Of a DNA stretch of 64,000 nucleotides, positions 34,539-45,700 are shown one piece after another; within the stretch, counting starts at the first letter, position 1, and each line of letters starts with the position of its first letter. The stretch lies in assembly GCA_031581485.1 (NCBI GenBank), contig JAVLBA010000005.1:1-64000 (forward strand), in the 5' to 3' direction. The position numbers were made by a program, and so were the translations under genes. The notes under the pieces were generated by a model. It was not told where the DNA came from and made no database searches. It saw nothing but the letters and a program-made list of their open reading frames with translations. Source of the DNA: BM506 sp031581485 (GTDB lineage: Bacteria; Desulfobacterota; Desulfobulbia; Desulfobulbales; SURF-16).

Positions 34539-34985
34539 TTATTTCACTACCTCGATTATCCCTTCCATGCCCTTTTCACGGTGGCTTTCAAACCATAAAA
34601 GGGACTTGTCACAGTACATCTCATACCTGCCCGTTTTGGTGGGAGTGAAGCGGATTGGCTGGAACTCATCATCCACATCCACCTTAAAATCAATGCCTGC
34701 TGCCGGGGCCTGCACGATGATATTATGGGGCACAAAGCCGTCGACCTTGCGCACAAGAAGTTCCACGGGCTTATCAACCTGCACCACGATATGTTTCGGC
34801 TCAAAATAATATTCCCCGCTGATCACCTCCAACCGCTGCACCCCATCCTCACCGACCTTAGCCACCACTCGTTTTCCTTTACCTTCTTCAGCCTCTTCTG
34901 CGGCCTCGGCCCTGGTAGCGAGCAAAGGATGCAAAGCAAGAAGCATCAGAACCAAAAGGGAGATTGTCCATGTATGCGCTTTCAT
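34539..34985 (-). CDS. Exported cupredoxin-like copper protein
   Basis: A 148-aa protein with signal peptide TWTISLLVLMLLALHPLLA and a cupredoxin core. Expected copper ligands are His in FVPHNIIVQAP and Cys, His and Met in MYCDKSLLWFESHREKGMEG. The fold matches plastocyanin/EfeO-type cupredoxins. It would carry electrons or bind copper in the periplasm. AAAGGAGGCGG precedes the ATG. It is followed by a b561-like membrane gene. Confidence 0.85.
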   Translation of the reverse strand: MKAHTWTISLLVLMLLALHPLLATRAEAAEEAEEGKGKRVVAKVGEDGVQRLEVISGEYYFEPKHIVVQVDKPVELLVRKVDGFVPHNIIVQAPAAGIDFKVDVDDEFQPIRFTPTKTGRYEMYCDKSLLWFESHREKGMEGIIEVVK

Positions 34986-35346
34986 TGCCGCCTCCTTTAG
35001 ATTGTTAACGTCTTCTCTTCATCAAAGCATAATCACAAACCCATCACCAGAAAAAATATTGAGAGAAGACAATTGCCGACCAATCACCCCGAAATCCTTG
35101 CGGGACGGATCCTTGAAGGATCTTCCCACAGGACGTGATGCAGCCGGTCACCGGAAATAAAGAGGGCGTCCTTGCTAAAAACAAGCCTATTTTGAGAGGT
35201 GCGTTATAATGCTGCAGAGCAGTCAGACAGCGGCCCATCTGTTTTCAGTGGTCTTGCCATACTTGTTTGTTTACTTTAAATTGAGCATAAGGGATTCCAG
35301 TACAGGCTTAATCCTTTATTTTATCCTCTTCCCACCTCTGTGAAAA
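34986..35346. other. Intergenic region, cupredoxin to DUF2062
   Basis: About 360 bases between divergent genes. A promoter-like pair TTGCCA (35254-35259), 16 bases, TTAAAT (35276-35281) faces the DUF2062 gene. No ORF, repeat or RNA is supported. Confidence 0.45.
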
Positions 35347-35910
35347 ATGGAAAAACAGATTGTCAGCCGCTCATTTACGTCGTTTCTTTTCAAGATGCGG
35401 CCTGTTTTCCGATGGTTTATCCGGTTGCGCAGCTCCCCCCGGGACATAGCGGGCGGCTTTTCCATAGGCGTCTTTATCGCCTTTACTCCCACCATTGGCC
35501 TGCAGGTCATATTAGCCATCATTCTGGCCACCATGGTGAATGTGAATCGTCCTGCCGCAATCTTAGCGGTCTGGGTAACCAACCCGGTGACCATACCGGT
35601 GATTTTCACTTTCAATTACTGGGTGGGCAGTCTTATCTTGCCCGGCCCTTCCGTGGCCACGGTATCCCGCTATCTGTTTGACTTGGCCGCGACCATTTCC
35701 CATCTGGATATCTGGGAAATAAAAGATCAATTGGGGGCTGTTTCCAGATTGGGTATGGATGTTATTTATCCTCTGGTGGTGGGCAGCATTATTGTGGGGA
35801 CCTTATGCGCCACCCTGACCTATGTGATCCTCTATAGATTGTTAGAATATTTTCTTGCCCGCCGTAAGCAGCGCAGGGAATACAAGAAAGAGCAATCTGC
35901 AAAGAAGTAA
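35347..35910 (+). CDS. DUF2062 membrane protein
   Basis: A 187-aa protein with the DUF2062 signature: SPRDIAGGFSIGVFIAFTPT, GLQVILAIILATMVNVNRPA and TNPVTIPVIFTFNYWVGSL, then a soluble segment and a final membrane helix. Family members are predicted inner-membrane proteins of unknown function. No strong ribosome site is visible before the ATG. It converges on mgtE. Confidence 0.87.
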   Translation: MEKQIVSRSFTSFLFKMRPVFRWFIRLRSSPRDIAGGFSIGVFIAFTPTIGLQVILAIILATMVNVNRPAAILAVWVTNPVTIPVIFTFNYWVGSLILPGPSVATVSRYLFDLAATISHLDIWEIKDQLGAVSRLGMDVIYPLVVGSIIVGTLCATLTYVILYRLLEYFLARRKQRREYKKEQSAKK

Positions 35911-35959
35911 TCTGGAATGCCCGCCACCTCTCCTTTTGCCGCCTCCATGATGATCTTCC

Positions 35960-37219
35960 CTAGATATCCATAACGGCTTTGGCGATCAAAAAATAGACCA
36001 CCAGCCCACTGGCATCGACAACAGTGGTGACCACCGGCGCACTGACCACTGCCGGATCAATGTCCAGGCGCCTTGCCAACAGAGGCATGCCGGAACCCAC
36101 CAGGGTGGCCAAGGTGCAGATGACCACCAGGGTAAGGGAGACAATGGCAGCCATTGAGCCATCAAAGATCAAAAGAACAGGCAGATAGGTCAAAAGGCCC
36201 AGGGCCCCTCCCAGCAAAAGCCCCACCCGGGTTTCTCGGAGTATCACCGCAGCCACCCCGGCCACATCATCCGTGGCAATGGCCCTTGTGACGGTGGTGG
36301 CGGCTTGCGCGCCGCTGTTTCCCCCCACCCCGATCAAGAGCGGGATAAAGAGCGAAAGGGTCACAACCTGTTCCAGGAGACCTTCGAAGATATTGAGCAC
36401 CTGGACCGTAAGCGTTCCGGCAATGGCCAGCAGCGTTAACCACACCAGACGGGAGCGGGTCAATTCAAAGACGCTGATGGAAAAATAGGGACGCCGCAAG
36501 GGCTCGGTGGCAGCAGCGCGTGCGAAGTCTTCTTCCCTTTCATAATGGATGACATCCAAGGCATCATCCACGGTCACCAAGCCAAGGAGCCTTCCTGAGG
36601 CATCCACCACCGGCAGGGCCAGCAGGTCAGCGGCCTGTATCAAACGCGCCACTTCCTCCTGATCGGTTTCAGGTGTTGTCCTGGGCACATTAGCCACCAT
36701 CAACCCGGATATCTCCTGATCGGCATCAGCCAGCACCAGTTGGCACAAGGTCAGCAGGCCAAGGAGCCGCCCGTCGTCATCCAGCACCGGCAGCACATGT
36801 AGTGTACCGGCACGATGACCTTGCCGGCGGATACGGTCCAGCGCCTCTGCAACGGTGAGCGAGGGCGACAGGGCCAGATACTCCGGGGTCATGATATGAC
36901 CGGCACTCTCTTTCGGATACGAGAGGAGTTTCTGGGTCAACCACCGTTCGCGTGCACTCAGGTTTGCCAGCAGCGCCTGGGCCACCGGAGTTGTCAGGGT
37001 ATCAAGAAGACGGACCCGATCATCGGGGTCCAGATCCATGATCAGCTGATCCACCTTCTCCGGGGGCAGCCATTGCAGAAGCTCCTCCTGCAATGACGGT
37101 TCAAGCTGCTCAAAGATGGCCAGCGCCTCCTCGGGCCGAAAATCAAGCAACGCTTCGGCGCGCTGAGGAGGATCAAGCCGCCTCAGGCTACTGACGATGT
37201 CGTGTATTGCTTCTTCCAT
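35960..37219 (-). CDS. mgtE: Magnesium transporter MgtE
   Basis: A 419-aa MgtE channel. N-terminal acidic superhelical domain (residues ~1-95), two CBS domains (about 105-225), a connecting helix and five membrane helices. The selectivity region PLLIGVGGNSGAQAATTVTR and the closing DPAVVSAPVVTTVVDASGLV (with the conserved Asp in VVDASG) are intact. It takes up Mg2+. AAGGATGAG precedes the ATG. It is the last gene of the leftward run that begins with glgE, separated from the MFS gene by 75 bases. Confidence 0.95.
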   Translation of the reverse strand: MEEAIHDIVSSLRRLDPPQRAEALLDFRPEEALAIFEQLEPSLQEELLQWLPPEKVDQLIMDLDPDDRVRLLDTLTTPVAQALLANLSARERWLTQKLLSYPKESAGHIMTPEYLALSPSLTVAEALDRIRRQGHRAGTLHVLPVLDDDGRLLGLLTLCQLVLADADQEISGLMVANVPRTTPETDQEEVARLIQAADLLALPVVDASGRLLGLVTVDDALDVIHYEREEDFARAAATEPLRRPYFSISVFELTRSRLVWLTLLAIAGTLTVQVLNIFEGLLEQVVTLSLFIPLLIGVGGNSGAQAATTVTRAIATDDVAGVAAVILRETRVGLLLGGALGLLTYLPVLLIFDGSMAAIVSLTLVVICTLATLVGSGMPLLARRLDIDPAVVSAPVVTTVVDASGLVVYFLIAKAVMDI

Positions 37220-37294
37220 ACCAGCTCATCCTTATATGCTTTGATCAAACCATGATCATCATTGCCCCTCTCGTGAGGGGCAGAGAGGGAGAAA

Positions 37295-38695
37295 TTATCT
37301 CTGCTCCTCTTCCTGGTCTGGGGATTCTTCGAGCCTTGCTTCTGATGGTCGCTGGCCAAAGCCCAGGGATACCCAGACCAGGCGCCCCATCCAGCGCACC
37401 GGCTGCAGGGGCAGAACCAGCACATCCAGATAGGCCAGATCAGGCAGGATCCCTTCTTCGGGCAGATTTTTCAGCAGGAAGGAGACGGAGAGCCCCAAAA
37501 AAATGGCAATCGCAAAGCAGAGCCGAAAACCCAGGATGCCGAAATGCTCGATGAGCTGTCCTGCCAGGATAGGCGGAATGGCGTTGGCCAGAGAAACCCC
37601 GATGATCCACAGAGAGGTATAGCCGATGCGCCCCTCGTTTTTCACCTGGCCGAGCATGGCGCGGGAAGCCACGGTAAAGAGAGTGATACTGAACACCATG
37701 CTGCCCACCATGGCCAGCATGGCCAGGGCAAAACCGAACCTGCTGCCGGGCAGCAGGAAAAACCAGCAGAGGGTGGCAACCGCATGCAGGTGGAGCATCC
37801 TGGCCATAACCCGGTTGCTGCCCTTCCTTTCAGCCCGCTTTGACCAGAAGCTCACCGTCAGGGCCACGCCCATGGCGCCCACGGCCGTAATGAACATGAT
37901 CCTGCCGTCAGTAAAGTGCATAATATCCCGCAGGTACATAACCGCGGAACTGCCCACCCACATCAGCGAGGAGAAGGCCAGTGAGATCACCATGATGAAA
38001 TGGCGGTAGGGCTTATCGGCGAGGGCCTTGTAAAAGGCGGCATAGCGCCTGTCATCGGCGGCCAGCTGCGGGCCCCGCCGCCCCCCTGGCATAAAAAAAA
38101 GCATGCCGACACTGATAAGACCGATCAGCACCCCGGCCCCATAGATATAATAAAAAGAAGAAAGGCCGCTGAAGCGGACCAGCACCTGGGCAATCAAGAC
38201 GGCCAACAAAATATTGGTGACCTGCACCAGGATCGTCTCGGTATTGAAATAATCGGCGAGGTTCTCCGTGGGCACAATCTCATGGAGCCACGGATACCAG
38301 GCGCCGACCCCAAAGGCCCTGACCAGGGAAAAGCCGAGCACCGCCAGGAGCAGCATCAGCCAGCCGGCCTGCTGGCCGTACCGGGCGGTGAGCAGCGGAA
38401 TAAAAAAAACAGTGGAGATCAGGAGATTGCGCAGCAGCCAGCTGGTGATCATCAATTTCCTGGGACCAAGCAGTTCCACGGCAGGGATACTGAGCACCAC
38501 CAGGAGCATGGAAATGGGAATAAAGGAAAGGAGCAGCCCCACCAAGCCGGGAGGCATGCCCAGAGAACGGGCAAAGAGGACCAGCACCTGACCGACAATG
38601 CATTGCCAGGAAGCCAGGTTGACAATGGAAAAAAACAAAAAGGCGCGAGGGGCCGGTGTCAGTCTGGTAAAGGATCTAGAGAAGGAAAAACCCAT
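37295..38695 (-). CDS. MFS-like membrane transporter in the glycan operon
   Basis: A 466-aa protein with about 12 hydrophobic segments and the MFS pattern SIPAVELLGPRKLMITS after helix 2. The C-terminal tail is acidic and soluble. Substrate unknown; placement 141 bases after malQ, in the same direction, hints at sugar or glucan-related traffic, but this is inference. GAGGGCGATC precedes the ATG. Confidence 0.78.
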   Translation of the reverse strand: MGFSFSRSFTRLTPAPRAFLFFSIVNLASWQCIVGQVLVLFARSLGMPPGLVGLLLSFIPISMLLVVLSIPAVELLGPRKLMITSWLLRNLLISTVFFIPLLTARYGQQAGWLMLLLAVLGFSLVRAFGVGAWYPWLHEIVPTENLADYFNTETILVQVTNILLAVLIAQVLVRFSGLSSFYYIYGAGVLIGLISVGMLFFMPGGRRGPQLAADDRRYAAFYKALADKPYRHFIMVISLAFSSLMWVGSSAVMYLRDIMHFTDGRIMFITAVGAMGVALTVSFWSKRAERKGSNRVMARMLHLHAVATLCWFFLLPGSRFGFALAMLAMVGSMVFSITLFTVASRAMLGQVKNEGRIGYTSLWIIGVSLANAIPPILAGQLIEHFGILGFRLCFAIAIFLGLSVSFLLKNLPEEGILPDLAYLDVLVLPLQPVRWMGRLVWVSLGFGQRPSEARLEESPDQEEEQR

Positions 38696-38836
38696 GATCG
38701 CCCTCGCGAAAACACCCTATATTACAACATATCGGCCTCAAGAGGTGGAAAAGAGTGGGGCAGCCAAGGCGGAAACCCTGAGAAAGGAGCAGGCCCGCCA
38801 CTGTTTCAGCAGGAGGGTTGCCGATATGTTCTTGCC

Positions 38837-40813
38837 TCAGGCCGGCGGAGCGCTCTGGGCGGCCAGGAGATCCAGTTCCCTAAGCAGGCGGCCCTGCTCC
38901 TGACAAAAGGCCCGACCCCGGGACCGGATGGCCAGGGCAAGGACCTGGGGGATGTTAATGGCCCGGTTGCGGGCCAGTCTTTCCTGGTAATCACGCTCAA
39001 AATCAGCTGTTATCCGCAGCGACCAGTTATCGTCACTCACCGAGCCCGGCCGGTTGTAGATATCCCGGATCCCCAACAGGTCGGTGAAGAAGATCATGAC
39101 GTGGCCGGCGGGTCCGACAAAGAGATCAGCAGCCTTGGCCTGGATCAGTTCACCTACGTCGGCGGCCACTTTGGCGCTCCAGCCCTCCCCTTCCGCACCC
39201 TCAGGCCGCAGACGCCAAGCCAGATAGTCGGCCTGCCGGCGGGCAACACCCGAGGCGCACCATTGCTCGGCCAGAAACCAGATGGAGGGGGTGTCATGGT
39301 TGCCCAGCATGATCCAGTCCTCAGGGCGGGCGTTCTCGCTGCGGTAGACATCATCCGGATTGTCCAGATCCGCCTTCTGGGTGACCCGGAAGCGGCCCAG
39401 TCCATAGCGCTCCATGACCCGCCGGATCGGATAGGGTTGGGTGGAGAGGATTTCGCAGGCAATGGCATGGGATTCCTGGCCCTGGCCATGGGTTGCCTTC
39501 ATGATGACATCAAAGAGCAGGCCATAGCGCTCCACCTGGCCCGGCTCCAGATCCCGCACCCAGTCATCGGCATACCGGGGCCGATGGTGATTAATCTGCT
39601 CCGGTCGGGGGATGGCGAAGGCGGCAAGTTCCGGGTGGTCAGGGAGGTCCGGCGAGGCAAAGAGCCGCGCGCCGCCCTGCACCGCGGCCAGGGAGTCCTC
39701 CTGCTCTGCCCGGTAGACCCAGGGGCAGACCAGACCGTGGGGATGATCAATACGCAGGCCGTCGAACTCCCGGAGCATTTTTTCCAGTCGTTGGCGCAGG
39801 AAACAAAGAGCCGCACCGGGGCGGTCACTGCTGCCTGCGAAATACTGGTCAGGATCCAGCACCGGATAGTTCCAGGGTTGACCCGCCGGGTTGGTACGGC
39901 TGGGGGGGGCCCCCATCACATAGCCGGGGAGCAGAAAGGACTCCACGAACCAGCCATCACGATCGGAAAAGCCGATCTGCAGATCACCAAAGAGCTGGAG
40001 GCCCAACTGGTGGGCATGGTCCCGCAGCTGCCGATGCTGGCGATGCAGTAGAAACTGGGCAAAGGCATAGGCGGCAATGGCCTCACTATATTGGCTCAAC
40101 AAGGTGCGCCGCCTGGAGGCATATTGCTCCCCCCCCTGCCAGAGATGGCGGTCGAGCCGGGCCTGGGGGCTACCCTTCCAGGCCTGCCAGTTGCGGTTAC
40201 CATAATGATGACGCAGGGCCTCGTAGAGACCGTCCCGCCTGAGCCAGCCATTATTTTCCCGGCGGAAAAGGGCAAATTCTCCGGCCAGATCAGCAAGCTC
40301 TCCGCTCCCTTGCCCGGCCTGGAAAGCGGGCCATACCTCCTCCAGAATCCGGGCCCGGGCATAGCAGGCATACTCGTGCACCGTCCGGAACCGAGCAGCC
40401 TGGGGCCGGTCCGCCACCAGCTCCGCCAGGGTCTGCCGGCGCAGCAGTTTGCCCCAGGCCGCGGTGGTGAGGGGCAAGGGCGCCAGGGAAAGGCGGTTGC
40501 GCGAAAAGAGGGTGCCGTCGTAAGGCGAGGGATTGGTGGGCGAGGTCATGCCCTGGGGACCCAGTTGCACACCGGTAAAGCCCAGACCACGGATAAAGGC
40601 GAAAAATTCCCGGGATCCTTGACTATAGGGGGAGCCCCGGCCGATATCCTCTTCCGGCCGGCAGGGAAAGGCCGCATCCTGAATGCCCAGCAGGAGGTGG
40701 CGGATACCAAGGAGCTGCAGGGCCTCCTGGATGGCAGCGGGGGGCTTGCCGCTGAAATGGGGATCATCGCCCTCCTGGGCCTGGCCGCCCACCGCCTCTT
40801 CGGGTTCAACCAT
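38837..40813 (-). CDS. malQ: 4-alpha-glucanotransferase (MalQ, GH77)
   Basis: A 658-aa disproportionating enzyme of family GH77. Visible marks include FTGVQLGPQGMTSPTNPSPY, FDGLRIDHPHGLVCPW (nucleophile Asp), IACEILSTQP (acid/base region) and MLGNHDTPSIWFLAEQW. It transfers maltooligosyl units between glucans, giving a way into and out of the alpha-glucan store. It starts inside the end of glgB (8-base overlap). Confidence 0.9.
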   Translation of the reverse strand: MVEPEEAVGGQAQEGDDPHFSGKPPAAIQEALQLLGIRHLLLGIQDAAFPCRPEEDIGRGSPYSQGSREFFAFIRGLGFTGVQLGPQGMTSPTNPSPYDGTLFSRNRLSLAPLPLTTAAWGKLLRRQTLAELVADRPQAARFRTVHEYACYARARILEEVWPAFQAGQGSGELADLAGEFALFRRENNGWLRRDGLYEALRHHYGNRNWQAWKGSPQARLDRHLWQGGEQYASRRRTLLSQYSEAIAAYAFAQFLLHRQHRQLRDHAHQLGLQLFGDLQIGFSDRDGWFVESFLLPGYVMGAPPSRTNPAGQPWNYPVLDPDQYFAGSSDRPGAALCFLRQRLEKMLREFDGLRIDHPHGLVCPWVYRAEQEDSLAAVQGGARLFASPDLPDHPELAAFAIPRPEQINHHRPRYADDWVRDLEPGQVERYGLLFDVIMKATHGQGQESHAIACEILSTQPYPIRRVMERYGLGRFRVTQKADLDNPDDVYRSENARPEDWIMLGNHDTPSIWFLAEQWCASGVARRQADYLAWRLRPEGAEGEGWSAKVAADVGELIQAKAADLFVGPAGHVMIFFTDLLGIRDIYNRPGSVSDDNWSLRITADFERDYQERLARNRAINIPQVLALAIRSRGRAFCQEQGRLLRELDLLAAQSAPPA

Positions 40814-42710
40814 CGTCCTTTCTCCGGAAAACCACCATGGCCATGGGCGGCAGGGTCACCATGAGGGAGTGATAATGGCCAAAGGCCGCCACCGGGGTGG
40901 CTTCCACCCCGCCCAGATTGCCCTGGCCGGAGCCGCCGTAGAGGGGGGCATCACTGTTGAGGATCTCTGCCCAGAAACCACTGAAGGGCACGCCCAGCCG
41001 ATGATTATGGCGGGGGGTAGGGGTGAAGTTACAGGCACAGACCACCACGTCTTCCGGGTTTTGGCCGTGGCGGCTAAAAGAGATGACGCTTTCCTCGGAA
41101 TCATTGGCATCCAGCCAGGAGAAGCCGGCACCTTCGAAGTCCAGTTCATAGAGGCTGGGTTCCCCCCGCAGGGTGGTATTGAGATCCCGCACCCAGCGCT
41201 GCAGACCCCGGTGGTCGGCATCCGCAAGGAGATGCCAGTCCAGGCTGACATCGTGGTTCCACTCCGCCCATTGCCCGAATTCATCCCCCATGAACAGGAG
41301 CTTCTTGCCGGGATGGGTGAACATGAATCCCAGCAGCAATCTGAGGTTGGCAAAGCGCTGCCAGCGGTCCCCCGGCATCTTGTCCAGCAGCGATCCCTTG
41401 CCGTGCACCACCTCGTCATGGGAAAGGGGCAGCAGAAAATTTTCCTGGAAGGCATAGACCAGGCTGAAGGTGAGCTTGTTGTGGTGGTACTTGCGGTGGA
41501 TGGGATCCTTGCTCATGTAGAGGAGAATGTCGTGCATCCAGCCCATATTCCATTTGAGCCCGAAACCGAGCCCCCCCACATAGGTGGGCCGGGAAACCAT
41601 GGGCCAGTCCGTGGATTCCTCAGCAGTCATGATCACATCCGGGTGTTCCTGATAGACCAGCTCATTGCAGCGCCGGACAAAGGCGATGGCCTCCAGATTC
41701 TCCCGGCCGCCGTAGATATTGGGGATCCACTCGCCTTCCTCCCGCGAATAATCAAGATAGAGCATACTGGCCACCGCGTCCATCCGGAGACCATCGACAT
41801 GGTAGACCTCCAGCCAGAAGAGGGCATTGGCCAAAAGGAAATTGGCCACCTCCCGCCGGCCGAAATTGAAGATGGCGGTATCCCAGTCCTGGTGCAGTCC
41901 CTGGCGGGGATCGGCGTGCTCGTAAAGATGTGTGCCGTCGAAATAGCCCAGGCCATGCTCGTCCCTGGGAAAATGGGCAGGCACCCAGTCGAGGATAACG
42001 CCAACACCGTGGCTGTGCAGAGAATCCACCAGATACATGAAGTCGTGGGGGGTGCCGAAGCGGCTGGTGGGGGCAAAATAGCCCACCGGCTGATAGCCCC
42101 AGGAGCCGTCAAAGGGGTGTTCGGTGACGGGCAGGAACTCCACGTGGGTGAACCCCATCTCCGCTACATAGGCGGCCAGCTTTTCCGCCAGTTGCCGGTA
42201 GGTGAGCCAGCTATTGCCCTCCCCCCGCATCCAGGAGCCCAGATGGACCTCGTAGATGGAGATGGGGGCAGCCAGACCGTTTTTTTCCTTACGCTCCGCC
42301 ATCCAGACGCCATCTCCCCATTCATAGCCCTCCAGATTCCAGATCCGGGAAGCGGTCTGGGGGGTGATTTCCGCGGCAAAGCCGAAGGGATCGGCCTTCT
42401 GGACCCGGTACTCGCCGTAGCGGGAGTCAATGGCGTATTTATAGAGCTGGCCATGACCGGCCCCTGGCACAAATCCCACCCAGAAGCCGCTGCTGAGATA
42501 GTTCTCCAGCATGGCTACTCCTTCCTGCCACTCATTGAAATCCCCCACCACAGATACCGCGGCAGCGCCCGGCGCCCACACCGCAAACCAGCAGCCCTGC
42601 TTGCCCTGCTCTTCACCGGGATGGGCGCCAAGCTTTTCCCAGGCCCGATAATGCACCCCCTCCCCCAGCAGGTGCAGGTCATATTCGGAGAGAAAAGAGG
42701 TCTTGATCAT
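40806..42710 (-). CDS. glgB: 1,4-alpha-glucan branching enzyme (GlgB)
   Basis: A 634-aa GH13 branching enzyme. CBM48 region FAVWAPGAAAVSVVGDFNEW is followed by the catalytic core: SWGYQPVGYFAPTSRFG, YHVDGLRMDAVASMLYLDY (nucleophile Asp), VIMTAEESTDWP (acid Glu) and LPLSHDEVVHGKGSLL. It makes alpha-1,6 branches. It lies between treS-mak and malQ with overlaps on both sides, so the order is a tight operon. The length is at the short end (no second N-domain). Confidence 0.96.
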   Translation of the reverse strand: MIKTSFLSEYDLHLLGEGVHYRAWEKLGAHPGEEQGKQGCWFAVWAPGAAAVSVVGDFNEWQEGVAMLENYLSSGFWVGFVPGAGHGQLYKYAIDSRYGEYRVQKADPFGFAAEITPQTASRIWNLEGYEWGDGVWMAERKEKNGLAAPISIYEVHLGSWMRGEGNSWLTYRQLAEKLAAYVAEMGFTHVEFLPVTEHPFDGSWGYQPVGYFAPTSRFGTPHDFMYLVDSLHSHGVGVILDWVPAHFPRDEHGLGYFDGTHLYEHADPRQGLHQDWDTAIFNFGRREVANFLLANALFWLEVYHVDGLRMDAVASMLYLDYSREEGEWIPNIYGGRENLEAIAFVRRCNELVYQEHPDVIMTAEESTDWPMVSRPTYVGGLGFGLKWNMGWMHDILLYMSKDPIHRKYHHNKLTFSLVYAFQENFLLPLSHDEVVHGKGSLLDKMPGDRWQRFANLRLLLGFMFTHPGKKLLFMGDEFGQWAEWNHDVSLDWHLLADADHRGLQRWVRDLNTTLRGEPSLYELDFEGAGFSWLDANDSEESVISFSRHGQNPEDVVVCACNFTPTPRHNHRLGVPFSGFWAEILNSDAPLYGGSGQGNLGGVEATPVAAFGHYHSLMVTLPPMAMVVFRRKDDG

Positions 42711-45700
42711 AACGATATCTCCTTACTGCCCGGCAGAAAGGCCAGGATCCCCTCCAGGGGGATGCGCAGCCAGTCGGGGCGGTTGTTCAGTTCATATTCG
42801 GTTTCGTAGAAGGCCTTATCAAGAAGAAAAGAGTGGAGCAGCAGTTCCAGGTGCTTTTCCCTGGCAGGCATAAAGGAGGCCCCTTCGGCGGCCTCAAGAT
42901 AGCCGTGCAGGAAGGCGGCCCTGACCCATTCCTCCCAACCCTGCAGCCTCTCCCCCAGCAAGGCCGCTTCCGGAGCGGCTATTTCCTGGCGGGAAAAAAG
43001 GGTGCTGGTGGCGGCATAGGCAAAGGAGCGGAGCATGCCGGCCACGTCTTTGATGGGGGATTGTTTCTCCTGGCGGGCAGCCAGGCTCCTCATGGGTTCC
43101 CCTTCAAAATCGAGCAATATCCAGTCCGTGCCCTGCCGCAGCACCTGACCCAGATGGTAGTCGCCATGGCAGCGGATACGGGTGGCCCGGCTTTTGATGG
43201 CGGCCAGGTCATAAAAACGGTTGATGAGCCGGTCACCCTGGGCAAGGGCCAGATTGGCCCGGACCTGGATGTCGGGGGGCAGTTCCTGCAGCCTGGCGTT
43301 GAGATGCTCCAGGGCCTGCCTGGCATGCCGGGAGAAAATGTCCGCCAGGCTCTGAAGATAGGCCTCATCCAACGGTTCCGGCCTGAAGTCGGGTTGCCGG
43401 GTGGAGCCGGCCAGGGCCACATGAAACTCGGCGGTCCGCCTGCCCAGGTTTTCAAAGGTGATGAGCTGCTCTTCGGTAAAGGCTGCACAGCCGCTGCTTT
43501 CGCCATAGGCAGCAGCGGCCGCCAGAAGGGGCAGGCCGGCAAAGGGCCGGAGCTCTTCTGCGGGCAGATCCGGGCTGCGCTCCAGAAAATCCTGGACCGA
43601 CTGCAGGGCATAGCCCCAGCCCTCGCCGTCGCTGGCCAGATAGGGCTGGAGCATGGCCAGGGCCGAGGTCTGGCCCTGGAAGTTGAGGATAATGCCGCCG
43701 GCCACAGGCGCCAGGGCCCTGAAGTCGGTATGATCGGTGAGCTGCAGGCTGATGGCGAAATCGGGATTGGTACCCTCTTCAAGGCGCCGGTACAGCTTGA
43801 GAATGGCCCGCTCATCCAGGACCACGGAACTGTTGCTCTGTTCAACCCCCAGGCGGCGCACCTGGCCGCAGGGGCTTTCCACGGGCAGGGCCTGCTCAAA
43901 GGCATGGGTGGCAAAGGCCTGGATGGTGCCCCCGCCAACGGTGGCAAAACTCCGGCTGTCCGCCATGGCCTCAAAGAGTTCGCAACAGGCAATCCGGTCC
44001 GTCAGTCCATCCAGGAAGAGGCCGTCCGCCTTGGGGGTCTTGAACAGGGCAAGGACACTTTCCGGGGCCTCGGCAGCCAGCCGGGCCGCAGCCGGGCCGG
44101 TCACCACCTTGAGGGGCAGGCAATATGTTTCCCGGTCACCTTCGCTGAAGCTTACCCTCAAAAAGAGGATGAAGAAGCCGCCCCCCATCTTGCTCCAGTC
44201 AGAGACCGCAACCCCGGTGATGGTCCGGGATTTGCTCCGGAACCAGCGCTGGCCAGGGAGCCAGGGGGCCAGGATCTCGTTTTCCAGGGCATAGCGGAAG
44301 GCCCCTTCCAGCTCACCGCTCCAGTTCTCCTCAATGGCCAGGGCCGGAATAGGGGGGGCAACACCAGCCGGGGTGGCAGCCAGATGAATGGCCTCGGCCG
44401 GCGGTTCCAGCCGGAACCAGTAGAAGGAATGGGGGCCGATGGTGAGAAAATAGGGCAGATCGCCGATGGTGGGAAATTCGGTGCGGCCGATCATCTCCAC
44501 CGGCACCCATTCCCGGAATTCAGAGAGGTCGAGCTCAAGGGGCTGGACAAAGCGGGAGAGGTTGGCCACGGCCATGATCACCTCTGTTTTATAGCGCCGC
44601 AGATAGACCAGCACCTTGCGGTTCTCGGGCCGCAGGAATTCGAGGCTGCCCCGACCAAAGGCCTTGTGCTGGCGGCGCAGCGCTATCATCCGTTTCATGA
44701 AATGGAGCAGCGACGAGGGGTCCCGCTCCTGGCCCTCCACGTTAATGGCCGCGTAGCCGTAGACCGGATCCACGATGACCGGCATATAGAGACGGGCGGC
44801 ATCGGCCTTGGAGAAACCGGCATTGCGGTCGGCGCACCACTGCATGGGGGTGCGCACGCCGTTGCGGTCGCCGAGAAAGATGTTGTCCCCCATGCCGATC
44901 TCATCGCCGTAATAGATGATCGGCGTGCCGGGCAGGGAAAAGAGCAGGCTGTTGAGTAATTCCATGCGCCGCCGGGAGTTGTTGAGAAGCGGGGCCAACC
45001 GGCGGCGGATGCCGACGTTCATGCGCATGCGGGGATCCTGGGCGTATTCGCGGTACATATAGTCCCGCTCCTCATCCGTGACCATCTCCAGGGTGAGCTC
45101 GTCGTGGTTGCGCAGGAAAATGGCCCACTGGCAGTTGGCAGGAATAGCCGGGGTAGACTCCAGGATCTCGGTGATGGGCCGGCGATCCTCTTTGCGCACG
45201 GCCATATATATCCTGGGCATGAGCGGGAAATGGAAGGCCATGTGGCACTCGTCCCCTTCCCCGAAATAGGCCGCTGTATCCGCGGGCCACTGGTTGGCCT
45301 CGGCCAGCAACATGCGGTCCTTGTAATTGCGGTCCATCTGCCGCCGTATCTCCTTGATCACCGCGTGGGTCTCCGGCAGATTTTCGTTGTTGGTGCCCTC
45401 CCGGACACAGAGGTAAGGCACGGCATCGAGCCTGAGACCATCCACACCCAGGTCAAACCAGAAATTGAGCACCCGGGTGACCGCCTTCACCACCTGGGGA
45501 TTATTGAGGTTCAAGTCCGGCTGATGGGAGAAGAAGCGGTGCCAGTAATAGGAACCTGCCACCGGGTCCCAGGCCCAGTTGGAGGTCTCGGTATCGGTGA
45601 AGATGATCCGTGTTTCCGGAAACTTGGTGTCTGTAGCACTCCACACATAGTAGCGGTGACGGGCTGAGCCCGGCTTGGCCCGGCGGGCCGCCTGGAACCA

